From assembly GCA_035549075.1 (NCBI GenBank), contig DASZRT010000082.1:1-64000 (forward strand): a DNA stretch of 64,000 bases, in the 5' to 3' direction. Positions 33,915 to 46,752 of this stretch are shown here, piece by piece. Source of the stretch: DASZFV01 sp035549075. Lineage in GTDB: Bacteria; Myxococcota_A; Polyangia; Fen-1088. Below the pieces are notes generated by a model that saw only the letters and a list, made by a program, of their open reading frames with translations, was not told where the DNA came from and did no database searches. The stretch's first letter is position 1; each line of letters opens with the position of its first letter. The position numbers and the translations under genes were made by a program.

Positions 33915-34991
33915 TTATTTGAGGCGTTCAGCGGCGGCGCGGACGGCGGCCTCGGTGAGGTTGCCGGTCGAGCCGCGCGGATCGCGCGTGTTCTGGAAGT
34001 CGACCATCCAGCCGGGGTACTCGGCGGGCAGCGCGCTCGCGGCGTCGAGCTCGGCGATCTGCTCGGGCGAGAGCTTCAGGTCGACGGCCGCGAGGTTGTC
34101 GGCCAGCTGATCGGGCCGCTTGGCGCCGATGATGACGCTGGTGACGAACGGTCGCGTCAGCAGCCAAGCGAGCGCGACGCGCGCGACCGACGCGTCCGTC
34201 GCCGCCGCGACCGCGCGCAGCGCCGCGAGCACGCGCGGCAGGCGCTCCATGTTGACGGGCGGGAAGTCGAACGAGGCGCGCCGCGCGTCGGCGGGGCCCT
34301 TCTTCTCGGGATCGAACTTCCCGCTCAGCAGGCCGCCCGCGAGCGGGCTCCACGGCAGGATCGCGACGCGCTCGGCCTGGCACAGCGGCGCGAGCTCGCG
34401 CTCGAGGTCGCGTCCCGCGATCGAGTAGTAGACCTGAGCGCTCTCGAAGCGCGCGAGCCCGCGCTCGGACGCGAGCGTGAGCGCCTTCGACGCCACCCAC
34501 GCCGGCAGGTTGCTGAAGCCCACGTAGCGGGCCTTGCCCGCGCGCACGACGTCGTCGAGCGTGCGGACCGTCTCTTCGATCGGCGTCACTGGGTCGAAGC
34601 CGTGGATCTGGTACAGGTCGACGTGGTCGAGGCCGAGGCGCTTCAAGCTCGCGTCGATCGACGACAGGACGTGCGCGCGCGAGAGGCCGACCTGGTTGAT
34701 GCCGGGGCCCACGCGCCCGCGCACCTTCGTCGCGACGACCACCTGATCGCGCGGCCGCCCCAGCGACTTCAACGCCGCGCCGAGGATGCGCTCGCTCTCG
34801 CCGTCGGAGTAGACGTTCGCCGTGTCGATGAAGTTGACGCCGCCGTCGAGGGCCGCGCCCACGAGCCGCTCGGCGTCCGCGTCGCCGACCTGGCCGATCG
34901 CCCTGTAGACGCCGCTGCCACCGAACGTCATCGTGCCGAGGCACAGCTCCGAGACGTAGAGCCCCGTCTGTCCCAGAAGGTTGTAGCGCAT
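33915..34991 (-). CDS. Aldo/keto reductase
   Basis: A 358-residue NADPH-dependent aldo/keto reductase (TIM barrel). Tetrad residues are recognisable: Asp and Tyr in FIDTANVYSDGESE, Lys in VVVATKVRG and His in DLYQIHGFDP. The C-terminal coenzyme segment is SVIIGAKRPDQLADNL. It resembles the YghZ/YajO-like class acting on broad aldehydes and ketones. Two ATGs lie six bases apart; the inner one (34991) is chosen because GGAGG stands 6 bases before it and abuts the outer one. It is convergent with the SDR gene. Confidence 0.92.
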   Translation of the reverse strand: MRYNLLGQTGLYVSELCLGTMTFGGSGVYRAIGQVGDADAERLVGAALDGGVNFIDTANVYSDGESERILGAALKSLGRPRDQVVVATKVRGRVGPGINQVGLSRAHVLSSIDASLKRLGLDHVDLYQIHGFDPVTPIEETVRTLDDVVRAGKARYVGFSNLPAWVASKALTLASERGLARFESAQVYYSIAGRDLERELAPLCQAERVAILPWSPLAGGLLSGKFDPEKKGPADARRASFDFPPVNMERLPRVLAALRAVAAATDASVARVALAWLLTRPFVTSVIIGAKRPDQLADNLAAVDLKLSPEQIAELDAASALPAEYPGWMVDFQNTRDPRGSTGNLTEAAVRAAAERLK

Positions 34992-35066
34992 GGTCATCCT
35001 CCGTTGTCTGCGGGCGAGGCTAGCGCCTCCGCGGCGGTTTGGCCCGCGCGCGAGCTCGATCTCCGC

Positions 35067-35084
35067 GCGGCCGCCGGCGGCCGC
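35067..35084. repeat. 18-base perfect palindrome
   Basis: GCGGCCGCCGGCGGCCGC reads the same on both strands and lies between the start of the aldo/keto reductase gene and the stop of the kinase-fragment gene. It can form a hairpin on either strand and may help end transcription of the sensory operon, although no T-tract follows. Confidence 0.4.
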
Positions 35085-35131
35085 GTGACGAAGAGCCGGC
35101 CGCTTTCGCTCCTCCCGGCGGCCGAGCGGGG

Positions 35132-35874
35132 TTACGGGCCGCGGACCTTTTCGATCGCGTCGATGGCCTCGAGGGTGCGCTTGGCGACGCCGTCGAGCAG
35201 CACGAGCAGGCGCGTCTGCCGCGCGTTGGCCTTGGGCTCGGCGGTCGCGATGACGAGGCCCAGGACCGCGGCCGCGTTTCGGAGATCGTGCGCGACGGTG
35301 CCCAGGTCGTTGCGCATCCGCTCGCCGAGGGCGACGGGGGCCGTAGGGGGAGCTTCGCCGTCCGGGAGCGCGCGCGCCATGACGATGACCTCGTCGGCTT
35401 CGGTGGCGGCGCTGGCGTGGATTTCGATCCGGGCGCCGTCGCTCACCCGCTCGAAGATCGCGGCCGGGGACGCGCCATCGCGGCCTCGCGCCGCCGCGGC
35501 GTAGGCGAGCGTCAGCGAACGGAGCGATCCCTGCGATGCCGAGGCGCCGCCGTCGCGTGAAAGGTGCTGCCACGACGTCATTCCGTCCTCGTCGACGGCG
35601 AGGCGGCTCCAGCGCGCGTTGGTGAGCTCGATCCGATCGGCGCGGACGACGCTGACGGCCAACGGCAGCTCGCGCATCGCGAGCCTCACGATGCGCGAGG
35701 CCGCCCTGCGCGCGCGGGCGCTGTCGTCCAGCTTCTTGACGAGCTCGCGGTACTTCAAGGCGAGCTTTCGATACTTTTCGAGCACGTCGTCGTCAGGCCG
35801 GCGCCTCGGGCGGGCGAGCGCGGGCGTCGCGGGGCGCGCCTTGCGCGCGCCCCGGCGCTTGTCGCCGCGCAGGC

Positions 35875-35878
<4 letters not shown>
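35132..35878 (-). CDS. PAS-DHp kinase fragment without ATPase domain
   Basis: A 248-residue soluble protein. A short helical region (VLEKYRKLALKYRELVKKL) is followed by a PAS-like domain (about 60-165) and a dimerisation/histidine-phosphotransfer-like segment with VAHDLRNAAAVLGLVI, which resembles an H-box. The protein ends about 45 residues later, with no N, G1 or G2 boxes, so it cannot bind ATP as a normal kinase. The GTG start overlaps the stop of the CheR-PAS gene (GTGA). It could accept phosphate from another kinase or be the end of a split CheB-CheR-PAS-kinase. Confidence 0.75.
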
Positions 35879-37833
<1,955 letters not shown>

Positions 37834-37885
37834 GCGCGGCCTGGACTATACGCTCATGCGTCGGCGAGGCGGCGAATACCACGGA

Positions 37886-38875
37886 TCAGTCGTCGGCCAG
37901 CATCGCGCGCAGCACGGCGGCCTGCCGCTGGGCCAGCAGCGCCTTGTCGGCGAAGTGCTGGGCGTTTCGCTCGTTGTTCCGCTTGCGAAAGCGCTCGGCC
38001 ATGCGCTCGCAGAGCCGCGCGTTCTCGTGCAGGTTGCGCACGGCGGCCCACAGCGCGGCCTCGCGCTCGGCGACGTGCTGCTCCTCGAGGATCGACGCCG
38101 TGAACGCGTGACCGACGCGGCAGCGGAAGCGGAGCGGCTGCTCGCGCGTCAGCTCCCAGAGGGCGCCATGGCACTCCGGGCAGGTCAGGCTCGAGGGCTC
38201 GCCGAGCGCGTCGAGCTCCGCCTCCGCGGCGCCGGGGCCGCTGCGCGCGGTCTGCGGATCGAGATCGATCTCCTCCTCGCCTCGCCCCGGGGGGCCGTCC
38301 GGGGCGGCCAGCTCCTCGCGCGTGAGCCGCGCGATGAGGTCGGGCATGTCGCGCAGCGAGACGACGTGATCGACGGCGACGTTGTCGCGCGCGCTCGTCG
38401 GCATCCCCGCGAACGCGGCGGTCGCCGGATCTTGGACGACGGTGAGGCCGCCGCGCCGCTTGATCGCGAACAGGCCGCCAGTGCCATCGTCGAGCGCCCC
38501 CGTGAGGACGACGCCGATGACGCGCGGGCCGTAAGCCCGCGCCGCCGAGCGGAACAGCGGGTCGACGGCCGGACGGCAGTTGTTCTCGCGCGGGCCGTGC
38601 GAGAGCTCGACGTGTCCGTCCGCCAGCAGCAGGTGCCGATCAGCGGGCGCGACGACGACGACGCCTCTTTCGACGGGCGCGCCGTGCTCGGCGGCGCGCA
38701 CCGGCAGGGCGCTCACGCGCCCCAGCACGCGAGCGAGGCCGTCCGACCCCTTTTCATGTCGATGAATTACGACGAAGATGGCCGCCGCGAGATCGGGGGG
38801 CAGCGGGCCGAGCAACGCCCCTAGCGCCTCGATCCCTCCGCCCGAGGTCCCGATCGTCACGATGTCGCGGTTCAT
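37886..38875 (-). CDS. CheB-type methylesterase without receiver domain, zinc-ribbon tail
   Basis: A 329-residue protein. The CheB catalytic domain (about 1-190) retains Ser in IGTSGGGIEAL, His in VIHRHEKGSD and Asp in VVLTGALDDGTGG. There is no N-terminal receiver, so activity is not controlled by phosphorylation in the usual way. The C-terminal third has SLTCPECHGALWEL and FRCRVGHAFT, a zinc-ribbon-like module common in non-chemotactic CheB relatives. The ATG at 38875 is taken because the catalytic domain begins there; an in-frame ATG six codons upstream is possible. It leads the CheR and kinase-fragment genes. Confidence 0.85.
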   Translation of the reverse strand: MNRDIVTIGTSGGGIEALGALLGPLPPDLAAAIFVVIHRHEKGSDGLARVLGRVSALPVRAAEHGAPVERGVVVVAPADRHLLLADGHVELSHGPRENNCRPAVDPLFRSAARAYGPRVIGVVLTGALDDGTGGLFAIKRRGGLTVVQDPATAAFAGMPTSARDNVAVDHVVSLRDMPDLIARLTREELAAPDGPPGRGEEEIDLDPQTARSGPGAAEAELDALGEPSSLTCPECHGALWELTREQPLRFRCRVGHAFTASILEEQHVAEREAALWAAVRNLHENARLCERMAERFRKRNNERNAQHFADKALLAQRQAAVLRAMLADD

Positions 38876-38977
38876 CCTTTCAAGCCTAGCCATGTTGGCG
38901 CCGGCCCATCAGCCGGGATGTCGAATACACAGCCGTCCCGATGTGGCGGGAAGGCCGCAACCTTATGCTGACGCCCT

Positions 38978-39634
38978 GTGACGGACGAGCACGTGAAGGT
39001 CTTTTTGGTCGATGACCACGCGGTCTTTCGAGAGGCGCTCGTCGCGTTGCTCGCGGCTCGCGCGCCCGGGATCGAGATCGTCGGTGAATGCGGCGACGGA
39101 CGCGCGGCGCTCGCGGCGATCCCGGCGGCGGCGCCCGACCTCGTCGTGATGGACGTCGTGCTCGGGGGACCAAACGGCATCGCGACGGCGCGCGATCTGC
39201 GGCGCGTGGGCTACCGCGGCCACGTCCTCATGCTGACGGCCGTGCGCGAGCCGTCGTTCGTCGCCGAGGCGTTCGCGTCGGACGTCGAGGGCTACGCGCT
39301 CAAGGACGACCCGGCGCAAGAGCTGCTCTCGGCGATCGACCGTGTCGCGAAAGGCAAGCGCTACCTGTCGCCGCACCTCGAGCGCTCGCTGCTCGCGACG
39401 TCGACGATCCCGATCGGGGCCCGTCGCGGCCTCGTCGAGACGCTGTCGCTGCGCGAGCGCGAGATCTTCAACCTCATCGTCGCGGGCTACACGAACCAGC
39501 GCATGGCGAACGAGCTGTTCATCAGCGTCAAGACCGTCGAGACCCACCGCAGCCGCATCAACAAGAAGCTGCGCGTCCACTCGACGGGCGAGCTCATCCG
39601 GCTCGCCGCCTTGCACGGTCTGGTTTCCAGTTAG
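38978..39634 (+). CDS. NarL/FixJ-family response regulator
   Basis: A 218-residue regulator. The receiver domain starts VKVFLVDDHAVFREAL, with the phospho-acceptor Asp in LVVMDVVLGGP. The C-terminal LuxR-type HTH (about 148-212) has LSLREREIFNLIVAGYTNQR and the recognition region SVKTVETHRSRINKKL. It starts at GTG, divergent from cheB. It is convergent with a soluble histidine kinase whose stop codon interlocks with its own in TTAG; that kinase is the likely partner. Confidence 0.92.
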   Translation: MTDEHVKVFLVDDHAVFREALVALLAARAPGIEIVGECGDGRAALAAIPAAAPDLVVMDVVLGGPNGIATARDLRRVGYRGHVLMLTAVREPSFVAEAFASDVEGYALKDDPAQELLSAIDRVAKGKRYLSPHLERSLLATSTIPIGARRGLVETLSLREREIFNLIVAGYTNQRMANELFISVKTVETHRSRINKKLRVHSTGELIRLAALHGLVSS

Positions 39635-40404
39635 CCGTCGTCGTCGGCCGCCAGGAACGGCAGGTCGATGTCGTAAACGGTGCCGGCGCCGGGCGCCGAA
39701 CGGAGCGAGACGTGCCCCTTCAGCTCAACGACGGCGCTCTGGATGATGTGGAGCCCGAGCCCGTGACGGCCCGGCTCGGCGGGCTCGCGCACCCGTCTCG
39801 TGCCGTCGGGCGCCGGCCGCATGCCGGGGCCGCGGTCGGCGAAATGAACGTGCAGCCGATCACGACGACGCGAGAAGATCACCTCGATGGGCGCGCCCGG
39901 CGCGTGGCGCGCGACATTCTGAAATAAGTTGGAAAAGAGCCGCTCGAGCGCGCGGCGATCCCAGCGGCCCCGGAGCCGCTTGAGGCCGTCTTGGCGGCTC
40001 ACGAACACCGAGCAGCCCGCGCGCGCGAGCGCCTCGGCGTGGATCGCGATCGCCTCGCCTACGACGTCCTCGACGTCGACGTCGGCCTGTCCAATGGGAA
40101 GGCCGTCGCGCGTGGCGTGCGCATCGTCGACCCGCAGCTCGTCGACGATGGTGTTCGCCTTGGCGGCGAGGCGATCGATGCGTCGAACGAAGTCGAGCAG
40201 CTCGTCGTCCGAGGGGCGATCGCCCCCGCGGAGCTGGCTCACGAGGCGCTGAACGATCAAGCGAATCGCCGCGAGGGGGCTCACGACCTCATGGCATGTT
40301 GTACGAATTCGCTCGCCGAGCTCCTCGCGGGAGCCGCGTGGTGGCTCGGGCCGCGTGCCGCCGCCCATCGGGCGCCGACCGAGCTCGTCCCCACTCTCCG
40401 TCAC
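39631..40404 (-). CDS. Soluble histidine kinase core
   Basis: A 257-residue kinase with no transmembrane helix and no recognisable sensor domain: an N-terminal 30 residues lead directly into the DHp helix with TTCHEVVSPLAAIRLIVQRL. The ATPase has an N-box-like LFSNLFQNVARHA, then FADRGPGMRPAP and GRHGLGLHII. A GTG at 40404, just after a GAGGGA sequence, is preferred; ATG at 40378 is the alternative. Lacking a sensor of its own, it may be driven by neighbouring PAS proteins, which is inference. It is convergent with the NarL-type regulator. Confidence 0.85.
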   Translation of the reverse strand: MTESGDELGRRPMGGGTRPEPPRGSREELGERIRTTCHEVVSPLAAIRLIVQRLVSQLRGGDRPSDDELLDFVRRIDRLAAKANTIVDELRVDDAHATRDGLPIGQADVDVEDVVGEAIAIHAEALARAGCSVFVSRQDGLKRLRGRWDRRALERLFSNLFQNVARHAPGAPIEVIFSRRRDRLHVHFADRGPGMRPAPDGTRRVREPAEPGRHGLGLHIIQSAVVELKGHVSLRSAPGAGTVYDIDLPFLAADDDG

Positions 40405-41413
40405 CGATCCCTCATGGTTCTGCCAACCCCATTGTGCCGCTCGACGGGCAACGTTGGTGTACGCCCACGAGAGATCATCGTCTGTCGGCTCGAATCTGTA
40501 TTCGCGACGCAACGAGCGACGTGCGTTCGTGATCACGTCGCCAACGAATCCACGAGGTCGTGGCACGATGGCGCCATGAACCTCATCGACGTCGCGCTCG
40601 CGTCTTGTAAGACATTGCCCGAGCCCGATTTCGACGAGGCGCCGTTGCTGACGGCGCTGCGGGCCATCGGGTTGCGCACGGAGGTGCTCGCGTGGGACGA
40701 TCCCGAGGCCGATTTCTCGACGGCGCGCGTGACGCTGCTCCGGTCGACGTGGAACTACGCCGAGCAACCCGAGCTCTTCGCGGATTGGCTCGCGCGCGCG
40801 GCGGCGGGGAGCGCGCTTTGGAATCCTTTGCCGGTCGTGCAATGGAATTTGCACAAACGATACCTGCTCGACCTCGCAAACGCGGGCGTGCCGGTCACGC
40901 CGACGCAGCTGGTTGCGCGCGGGAGCGACGAGCGGCTCGCCGACGTCGCGGCGGCGCGCGGGTGGCGAGACGTCGTCGTCAAGCCAGCGGTCTCGGCGGG
41001 CTCGCGCCTCACGTTGCGCGTGGGCGCGAACGACGAGCGCGGCGAAGAGCATCTGCGCGCGCTCGTCGCGGGCGAGGACGCGCTCGTGCAGCCTTACTTG
41101 CCGGCCGTCGAAGGCCACGGCGAGCGCGCGATCGTCTTCGTCGACGGCGAGCTCACGCACGCCGTGCGCAAGGGCCGGCGCTTCGCGGGCGACGCCGAAT
41201 CGATCACGGGCCCCTTCGACGTGAGCGACGCCGAGGCGGCGGTGGCGCGCGCGGCGCTCGCGGCCGCGCCGTCGCCCGTCCTCTACGCGCGCGTCGACGT
41301 CGCGCCGGGGCCCGACGGCGCGCCCGTGCTCATGGAGCTCGAGCTCGTCGAGCCCTCGCTGTTCTTCGCGCAGGGGCCGCGCGCGCTCGCGCGCCTCGTC
41401 GACGCGATCGCCG

Positions 41414-42126
<713 letters not shown>

Positions 42127-42130
<4 letters not shown>

Positions 42131-43050
42131 GTCGCGGCCCTATGGCGGGGCAGCGCGATGCGGAACGTCGCGCCGTGGCCCGGTTCGGAGTGAACGTCGA
42201 CCTTGCCGTGATGCCCCTCGACGATGGCGCGCACGATGGCGAGGCCGAGGCCGTGTCCGGGGCTGCCGCCGAGCGAGGCCGCCGAGCCGCGCTCGAAGGT
42301 CTCGAAGATGGCGGCGCGCTCGAGGCGCGCGACGCCGAGGCCGTTGTCGCTGACCGAGATCGACACCGTCGTCGGATCGGCGGAGGCCACGACGTCGATC
42401 TTCTTCGCCGAGGCGGGGGTGAACTTCAGGGCGTTGCTGAGGAGGTTGCCGACGGCCTGCGCGAGGGCGGGGCGGTTGCCGTAGACGGTCAGGTCGGGCT
42501 CGAGCGTCGTTCGAACCTGCGCGTCGCAGCCGAGCGCCATGGCCTCGAACGCCGTGAGCGCATCGGCGACCACGTCCGCGATGCGCACCGGACCGCGCTC
42601 GAGGACCGCCGAGCGAGCCTCGATCTTCGAGAGCTGGATGAGGTTGCCGACGAGGCCGTCGAGGCGCGTGAGCTCGTCGTGCACGATCGACAGACAGCGC
42701 TGGCGCTCCTGCGGCGAGGTCACGCGCTCCTCGCGGAGCGTGTCGATGAACATGAGGATCGACGTCATCGGCGTGCGCAGCTCGTGCGACACCGACGACA
42801 GAAACTCGTTCTGCACCTTGGCGAGGTTGGCGCCGCGCATGACGAAGTGCGTGCCGAACAGGTACCCGATCAGCGCCGTCGCGCCGAACGCCAACACCAA
42901 GATGCCCGTGACGATCGTCAGCGACCGCGAATGGCCAGAGACGACCAGAATGATGCCGATCGCCGTCGTGAACACCGTCGGCACGAGCGACGCCAACACG
43001 AAGATGAGGCGCGCGCGACGCAGGAAGACAGCCGTCGGTGACTGGATCAC
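42127..43050 (-). CDS. Intramembrane-type sensor histidine kinase
   Basis: A 307-residue kinase. Two transmembrane helices (about 13-37 and 44-66) are separated by only some 6-8 residues (SGHSRSLT), so there is almost no extracytoplasmic domain, as in intramembrane-sensing kinases. The DHp H-box is SSVSHELRTPMTSILMF, the N-box QAVGNLLSNALKF, and glycine boxes are VSDNGLGVA and GHGLGLAIV. The GTG start overlaps the desaturase stop (GTGA) and the stop overlaps the regulator start. The layout suggests that it senses the state of the bilayer and regulates lipid unsaturation. Confidence 0.92.
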
Positions 43051-43967
43051 TCTGTGCGTAGTGTGCCAGACGGCGACGCCGAGGGCGCTGGCGCGTCGAC
43101 GATTTCGGCGGGCGGACGCCGCAGATCCCACACGATCCCTGCGCGCGCGAGCAACCAAAGGACGTAGTAGGTCACGTCGATCTCCCACCAACGGAACCCC
43201 TGCCGCGCCGAGCTCGGGTAGTGGTGGTGGTTGTTGTGCCAGCCTTCGCCCGTCGTCGCAATCGCGAGGATCCAGCTGTTGCGCGAGTCGTCGTCGGTGG
43301 CGTAGCGGCGCCGCCCGAAGACGTGCGCGAGCGAGTTGATCGAGAACGAGCCGTGCCACAGGAGGACGGACGAGACGAGGAAGCCCCACACGAACCCGGG
43401 CAGGCCGCCGATGAGCAGAAAGGCGAGACCGAGCAGCGCCATCGGGACGATCTCCATGCCGCCGCGGTTGAGGAAGCGAAGCTCGGGGAAGCGAGACAGA
43501 TCCTTGACGAGCGCGTCGTCGGTGCCGTTCCAGCTGCTGCCGAGAACCCAGCCGATGTGCGAGTACCAAAACCCGCGCCGCACCGGAGAATGGACGTCGT
43601 TCGGGCCGTCCGAGTGCTTGTGGTGCCAGCGGTGATGGCTCGCCCACCAGACGACGCCCTTCTGGCCGGCGCTCTGCGCGAGAACGGCGAGCACGAATTG
43701 GAACGCGCGCGACGTCTTGAACGATCGATGCGCGAAGTAGCGGTGGTAGGCGGCGGTCACGATGACCATGCGAATGAAGTAGCTCGCGAGCGCGAGCCCG
43801 ACGCCGCGCCAGGACCAGTAGTAGACCGCGCCCGCGATCGCGACGAGGTGGACGAGGCTGAGCATGACGGTCGTGACCCGCAGGTAGGAGCGCCACCCAC
43901 TCGTGCGAGCTTCGGCGGCGGGCGAAGCGGGAGGGATGAGCTCGGGGGATGCATCGAGGACCGACAT
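43047..43967 (-). CDS. Membrane fatty-acid (acyl-CoA type) desaturase
   Basis: A 306-residue integral-membrane di-iron desaturase. All three histidine boxes are present: HRYFAH at 75-80, HHRWHHKHSD at 111-120 and EGWHNNHHHYPSSAR near residue 245, the delta-9 acyl-CoA desaturase pattern. Four transmembrane helices in two hairpins are expected. The reaction is introduction of a cis double bond into an acyl chain using O2 and reductant. It is the first gene of an operon with a two-component system (overlapping by GTGA). Confidence 0.94.
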   Translation of the reverse strand: MSVLDASPELIPPASPAAEARTSGWRSYLRVTTVMLSLVHLVAIAGAVYYWSWRGVGLALASYFIRMVIVTAAYHRYFAHRSFKTSRAFQFVLAVLAQSAGQKGVVWWASHHRWHHKHSDGPNDVHSPVRRGFWYSHIGWVLGSSWNGTDDALVKDLSRFPELRFLNRGGMEIVPMALLGLAFLLIGGLPGFVWGFLVSSVLLWHGSFSINSLAHVFGRRRYATDDDSRNSWILAIATTGEGWHNNHHHYPSSARQGFRWWEIDVTYYVLWLLARAGIVWDLRRPPAEIVDAPAPSASPSGTLRTE

Positions 43968-44024
43968 CCCTCGATCGTGAACGGTTCTTCGTCAGCGTCG
44001 GGTCATGGTTCGGTCACGACGTCA

Positions 44025-45125
44025 TCAGGGATTGACGCGGTAGTCGAACCCTGACCGGCTGATGGCGTTGGCGACGACGGCGTCGTTGCAGTCGAACTGC
44101 TCGATGAAGAAGGCGTTGCGGTGCGCCGAGTACGTGATGCTGTTGGGCGTGAAAGGCAGCTTTTCGCCGACGGGTTGAAACGACACGCCGTGATCTTTCG
44201 AAATCATGAGCGTGCTGGGACCGGGCGCGACGATGCGGCCGTCGGGCAGCTCGATGGGGTGACCGGTCTTGAGCGTGTTGCCCTGGATCGTCTGCGTCCA
44301 CGTCTTGCCTCGGTCGGTGCTCTTGATGAGGCCGTGGTCGTAGATGAGCGACCAGTAGATCGTGCCGTCGGACGCCCACAGCGGCGCCGCGGCGGCGGAG
44401 AGCGTCGTCGCGGGCGTCCAGGTCTTGCCGCCGTCGGTCGTGCGGAAGACGCCGTCGGTGCCGCCGGCGTAACCCGAGCAGCCGACGAGGTGCGTGGCCT
44501 CGTCGAGCACGAGCGCGTTCGTGCAGAAGTTCGTGCCCGCGGGCAGGTTGAGGCCGACGTTGGTCCAGGTCGCGCCGCCGTCGGCCGAGCGGTAGAGCGT
44601 TTGTTTCTGCTCGTGGCCGCCCGCGAGCAGCGTCTGGCGTTGCGGATCGCCGAGGTCGACGCTGACCGAATCGATGTGGTGCGCGTCGCCCAGCGCCGTG
44701 AACGTCGCGCCGTCGTCGTCGGTGCGGTAGACGCCGGGGCCGTTGTAGATGCCCGACTCCCAGAACGTCGTCGGGTGCGCGGGGTCGAAGACGAACGTCG
44801 AGCCGCGGTTGGTGATCTGCTGCGTGCCCGCGCTCGCCCACAGCTGCTGCCAGCTGGCGCCGCCGTCGGTGCTGGCCCACACGCCGTGCTTGGCGACCGT
44901 CGTCAGCAGCATGTCGCGCGCGGGGTGCGCGGCGAGCAACGACGTGTTCCCGCACTCCGAGGGCATGCCCGCGAGGTTGGCGGTGACGTTGGTCCACGCC
45001 GCGGGCGGCGTCGCGCCCACGGGGACGACGGTGCCGCCCGTACCCGGCGGCGTCGGCGTGCCGCCGGTGCCCGACGAGCAGGCGCCGAGCGCGATCGACA
45101 ACCAACACAACGCGCGCTTCGTCAT
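44025..45125 (-). CDS. BNR/Asp-box repeat lipoprotein
   Basis: A 366-residue lipoprotein (signal with lipobox LGAC). A short Gly/Thr/Pro linker precedes a beta-propeller-like body with at least five Asp-box repeats: STDGGASWQQL, TDDDGATFTAL, SADGGATWTNV, TTDGGKTWTPA and STDRGKTWTQT. Such propellers occur in sialidases and photosystem-assembly-like proteins, but no sialidase catalytic residues stand out, so a structural or binding role is as likely. It is the last gene of the four-gene exported-protein operon, starting 1 base after the previous stop. Confidence 0.85.
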   Translation of the reverse strand: MTKRALCWLSIALGACSSGTGGTPTPPGTGGTVVPVGATPPAAWTNVTANLAGMPSECGNTSLLAAHPARDMLLTTVAKHGVWASTDGGASWQQLWASAGTQQITNRGSTFVFDPAHPTTFWESGIYNGPGVYRTDDDGATFTALGDAHHIDSVSVDLGDPQRQTLLAGGHEQKQTLYRSADGGATWTNVGLNLPAGTNFCTNALVLDEATHLVGCSGYAGGTDGVFRTTDGGKTWTPATTLSAAAAPLWASDGTIYWSLIYDHGLIKSTDRGKTWTQTIQGNTLKTGHPIELPDGRIVAPGPSTLMISKDHGVSFQPVGEKLPFTPNSITYSAHRNAFFIEQFDCNDAVVANAISRSGFDYRVNP

Positions 45126-45126
45126 C

Positions 45127-46752
45127 TCATTTTCCTCCGTCGAGCACGAGGTCGACGCCCGTGACCGTGATGTGGTAGCTGCCCGTCCACGTGCCCGCGC
45201 CGAGCAGCTCGATCGTGTTGTCGCCGTCTTTCAGCTCGGCGAGATCGAGATCGATCACCTGGTTGAGCAACCCCGCGCTCGCGCCCGCGCCGCCGAGCGA
45301 CGGGTTGAAGTCCATGAAGGCGTTGGCCTCGACGTCGGAGATGAAGCGGTCGTGCCACGCGCCGCCGTTCTCGCGGTGGCGCAGGCTCATGTGCGTGGGC
45401 GGCGGGAACATGCCGTTCCACTCGAACCACGGGTAATCGGCGGCCAGCACGAGGCGCGCGCGCTTGGCGCCCGCGAGCGTGACGCCCTTGAACGGGAAGG
45501 CGACGGGCTGCGCGCCCGCGTCGTCGACGGTGGGGATGTTGTAGCCGACGTTGCGGCCTTGGCCGTCGTACGTGCACGTCGTGCTTGCGCACATGACACG
45601 ATCGGCGTCGGTCGGGCTCGCGGGGATGACGTCGCCCTCCCACTGGCACGTCGCGCCGCCCATCTTGCAGCCGGGCAGGCCTTGGTACGACGTCAGCGAG
45701 TCGGGCGCGCTGTACTCGCGCCAGCCGTCGATGACGGGGCCGTCGAAGCCAAAGTTGTCGAAGCGAACGGTGGCCGCCGACGACAGCCAATACTTGAGCG
45801 TCGCGTGGTTGCGCACGGCCAGCGTGAGGTAGCCGCGCGAGAACGGCAGCGCGAGGTCGCCCTCCCACAGTTTGTGAAAGTTCGGGAAGGTCACGCCGTC
45901 GGGCGACGCGTCCGACGTCCACACCTCGAGGTGCGTCTGCGTCAGGTAGATCTCGACGTGGTTGAGCGCATCGGGCGCTGTAACCGCATGCGGATTGGCG
46001 CAGTCAAATGTCGGGATGTGCGACGCCTGCAGGTAGTCCGCGAAGGTGTAGATGATCGCCTCGAGCGTGTGCGGCGTGTTGCACCATCCCGTGCCGAACT
46101 CGATCTCGACGCCGTTGCGCGGGCCCGAGCCGCGCTCTTGCCAGTCGAAGCTGGGCGCGGCCGCCGGATCCTCGGCGATGACGAGCGCGGGCCAGCCGCC
46201 GAGGCCGTTGTTGGAGAGATCCATGTCGAGCTTGATCGTCCCCGTGCGCCCCGCGAAGTCGAAGGGCTGGCGCACGCGGTACGTCGCGAGGCCGTAGTTC
46301 TGCTCGGCGGCGGCGGCCAGCGCGTGCCGCGTGGGGATCGTCGCGATGGGATCGCACACGAGGACGTCGTCGTCGGGCAGGACGCGCGTGTCGGAGAGGC
46401 CGGCGCGGCACGCGCCGATGAGCGCCGGGCCGACGCGCAGCACGTCGTCGGGGTAGGCGCTGCTCTGCGGCTCGCCGCGCACGACGCTCCAGTGCGCCGG
46501 ATCGAGCTCGCCCGAGCGCGCGCCCGTCGTCGTCGTCGGGCCTTCTTCGAACGTTTCGCAGAACGCAGGCGCGTCGAAGCCGCACGAGCTCGGCTTGGGG
46601 ACGTAGCTCTCGATCGCGGCGTCGGGGCCGTTGAACGGGACCTCGGGCAGCGCGGGGCCGTCGGTGGGCGCGCGGCCGTCGGGCGTCGCGGTGCCGGCGG
46701 CCGACCCGCACGCGGCGAGCAGCGCGAGCGAGGCGAGCGCGGCCGCCCTCAT
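45127..46752 (-). CDS. Large lipoprotein of unknown function, concanavalin-like
   Basis: A 541-residue lipoprotein (lipobox LLAAC). I do not recognise a named family. The body is beta-rich and begins with a segment around GELDPAHWSVVRGEP that resembles concanavalin A-like/LamG-type domains. Several Cys residues (CNTPHT, GCKMGGATCQWEGD, CASTTCTYDG) suggest disulfides in an exported protein. Its ATG overlaps the stop of the di-haem protein gene (ATGA). It shares style with the 790-residue lipoprotein at the head of the operon. Confidence 0.75.
   Translation of the reverse strand: MRAAALASLALLAACGSAAGTATPDGRAPTDGPALPEVPFNGPDAAIESYVPKPSSCGFDAPAFCETFEEGPTTTTGARSGELDPAHWSVVRGEPQSSAYPDDVLRVGPALIGACRAGLSDTRVLPDDDVLVCDPIATIPTRHALAAAAEQNYGLATYRVRQPFDFAGRTGTIKLDMDLSNNGLGGWPALVIAEDPAAAPSFDWQERGSGPRNGVEIEFGTGWCNTPHTLEAIIYTFADYLQASHIPTFDCANPHAVTAPDALNHVEIYLTQTHLEVWTSDASPDGVTFPNFHKLWEGDLALPFSRGYLTLAVRNHATLKYWLSSAATVRFDNFGFDGPVIDGWREYSAPDSLTSYQGLPGCKMGGATCQWEGDVIPASPTDADRVMCASTTCTYDGQGRNVGYNIPTVDDAGAQPVAFPFKGVTLAGAKRARLVLAADYPWFEWNGMFPPPTHMSLRHRENGGAWHDRFISDVEANAFMDFNPSLGGAGASAGLLNQVIDLDLAELKDGDNTIELLGAGTWTGSYHITVTGVDLVLDGGK

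Noticed and set aside
40528..40537. Perfect palindrome CGTGATCACG between the soluble kinase and ATP-grasp genes
   Set aside because: Ten bases of palindrome are expected by chance in 64 kb and there is no second copy or family-specific operator resemblance.
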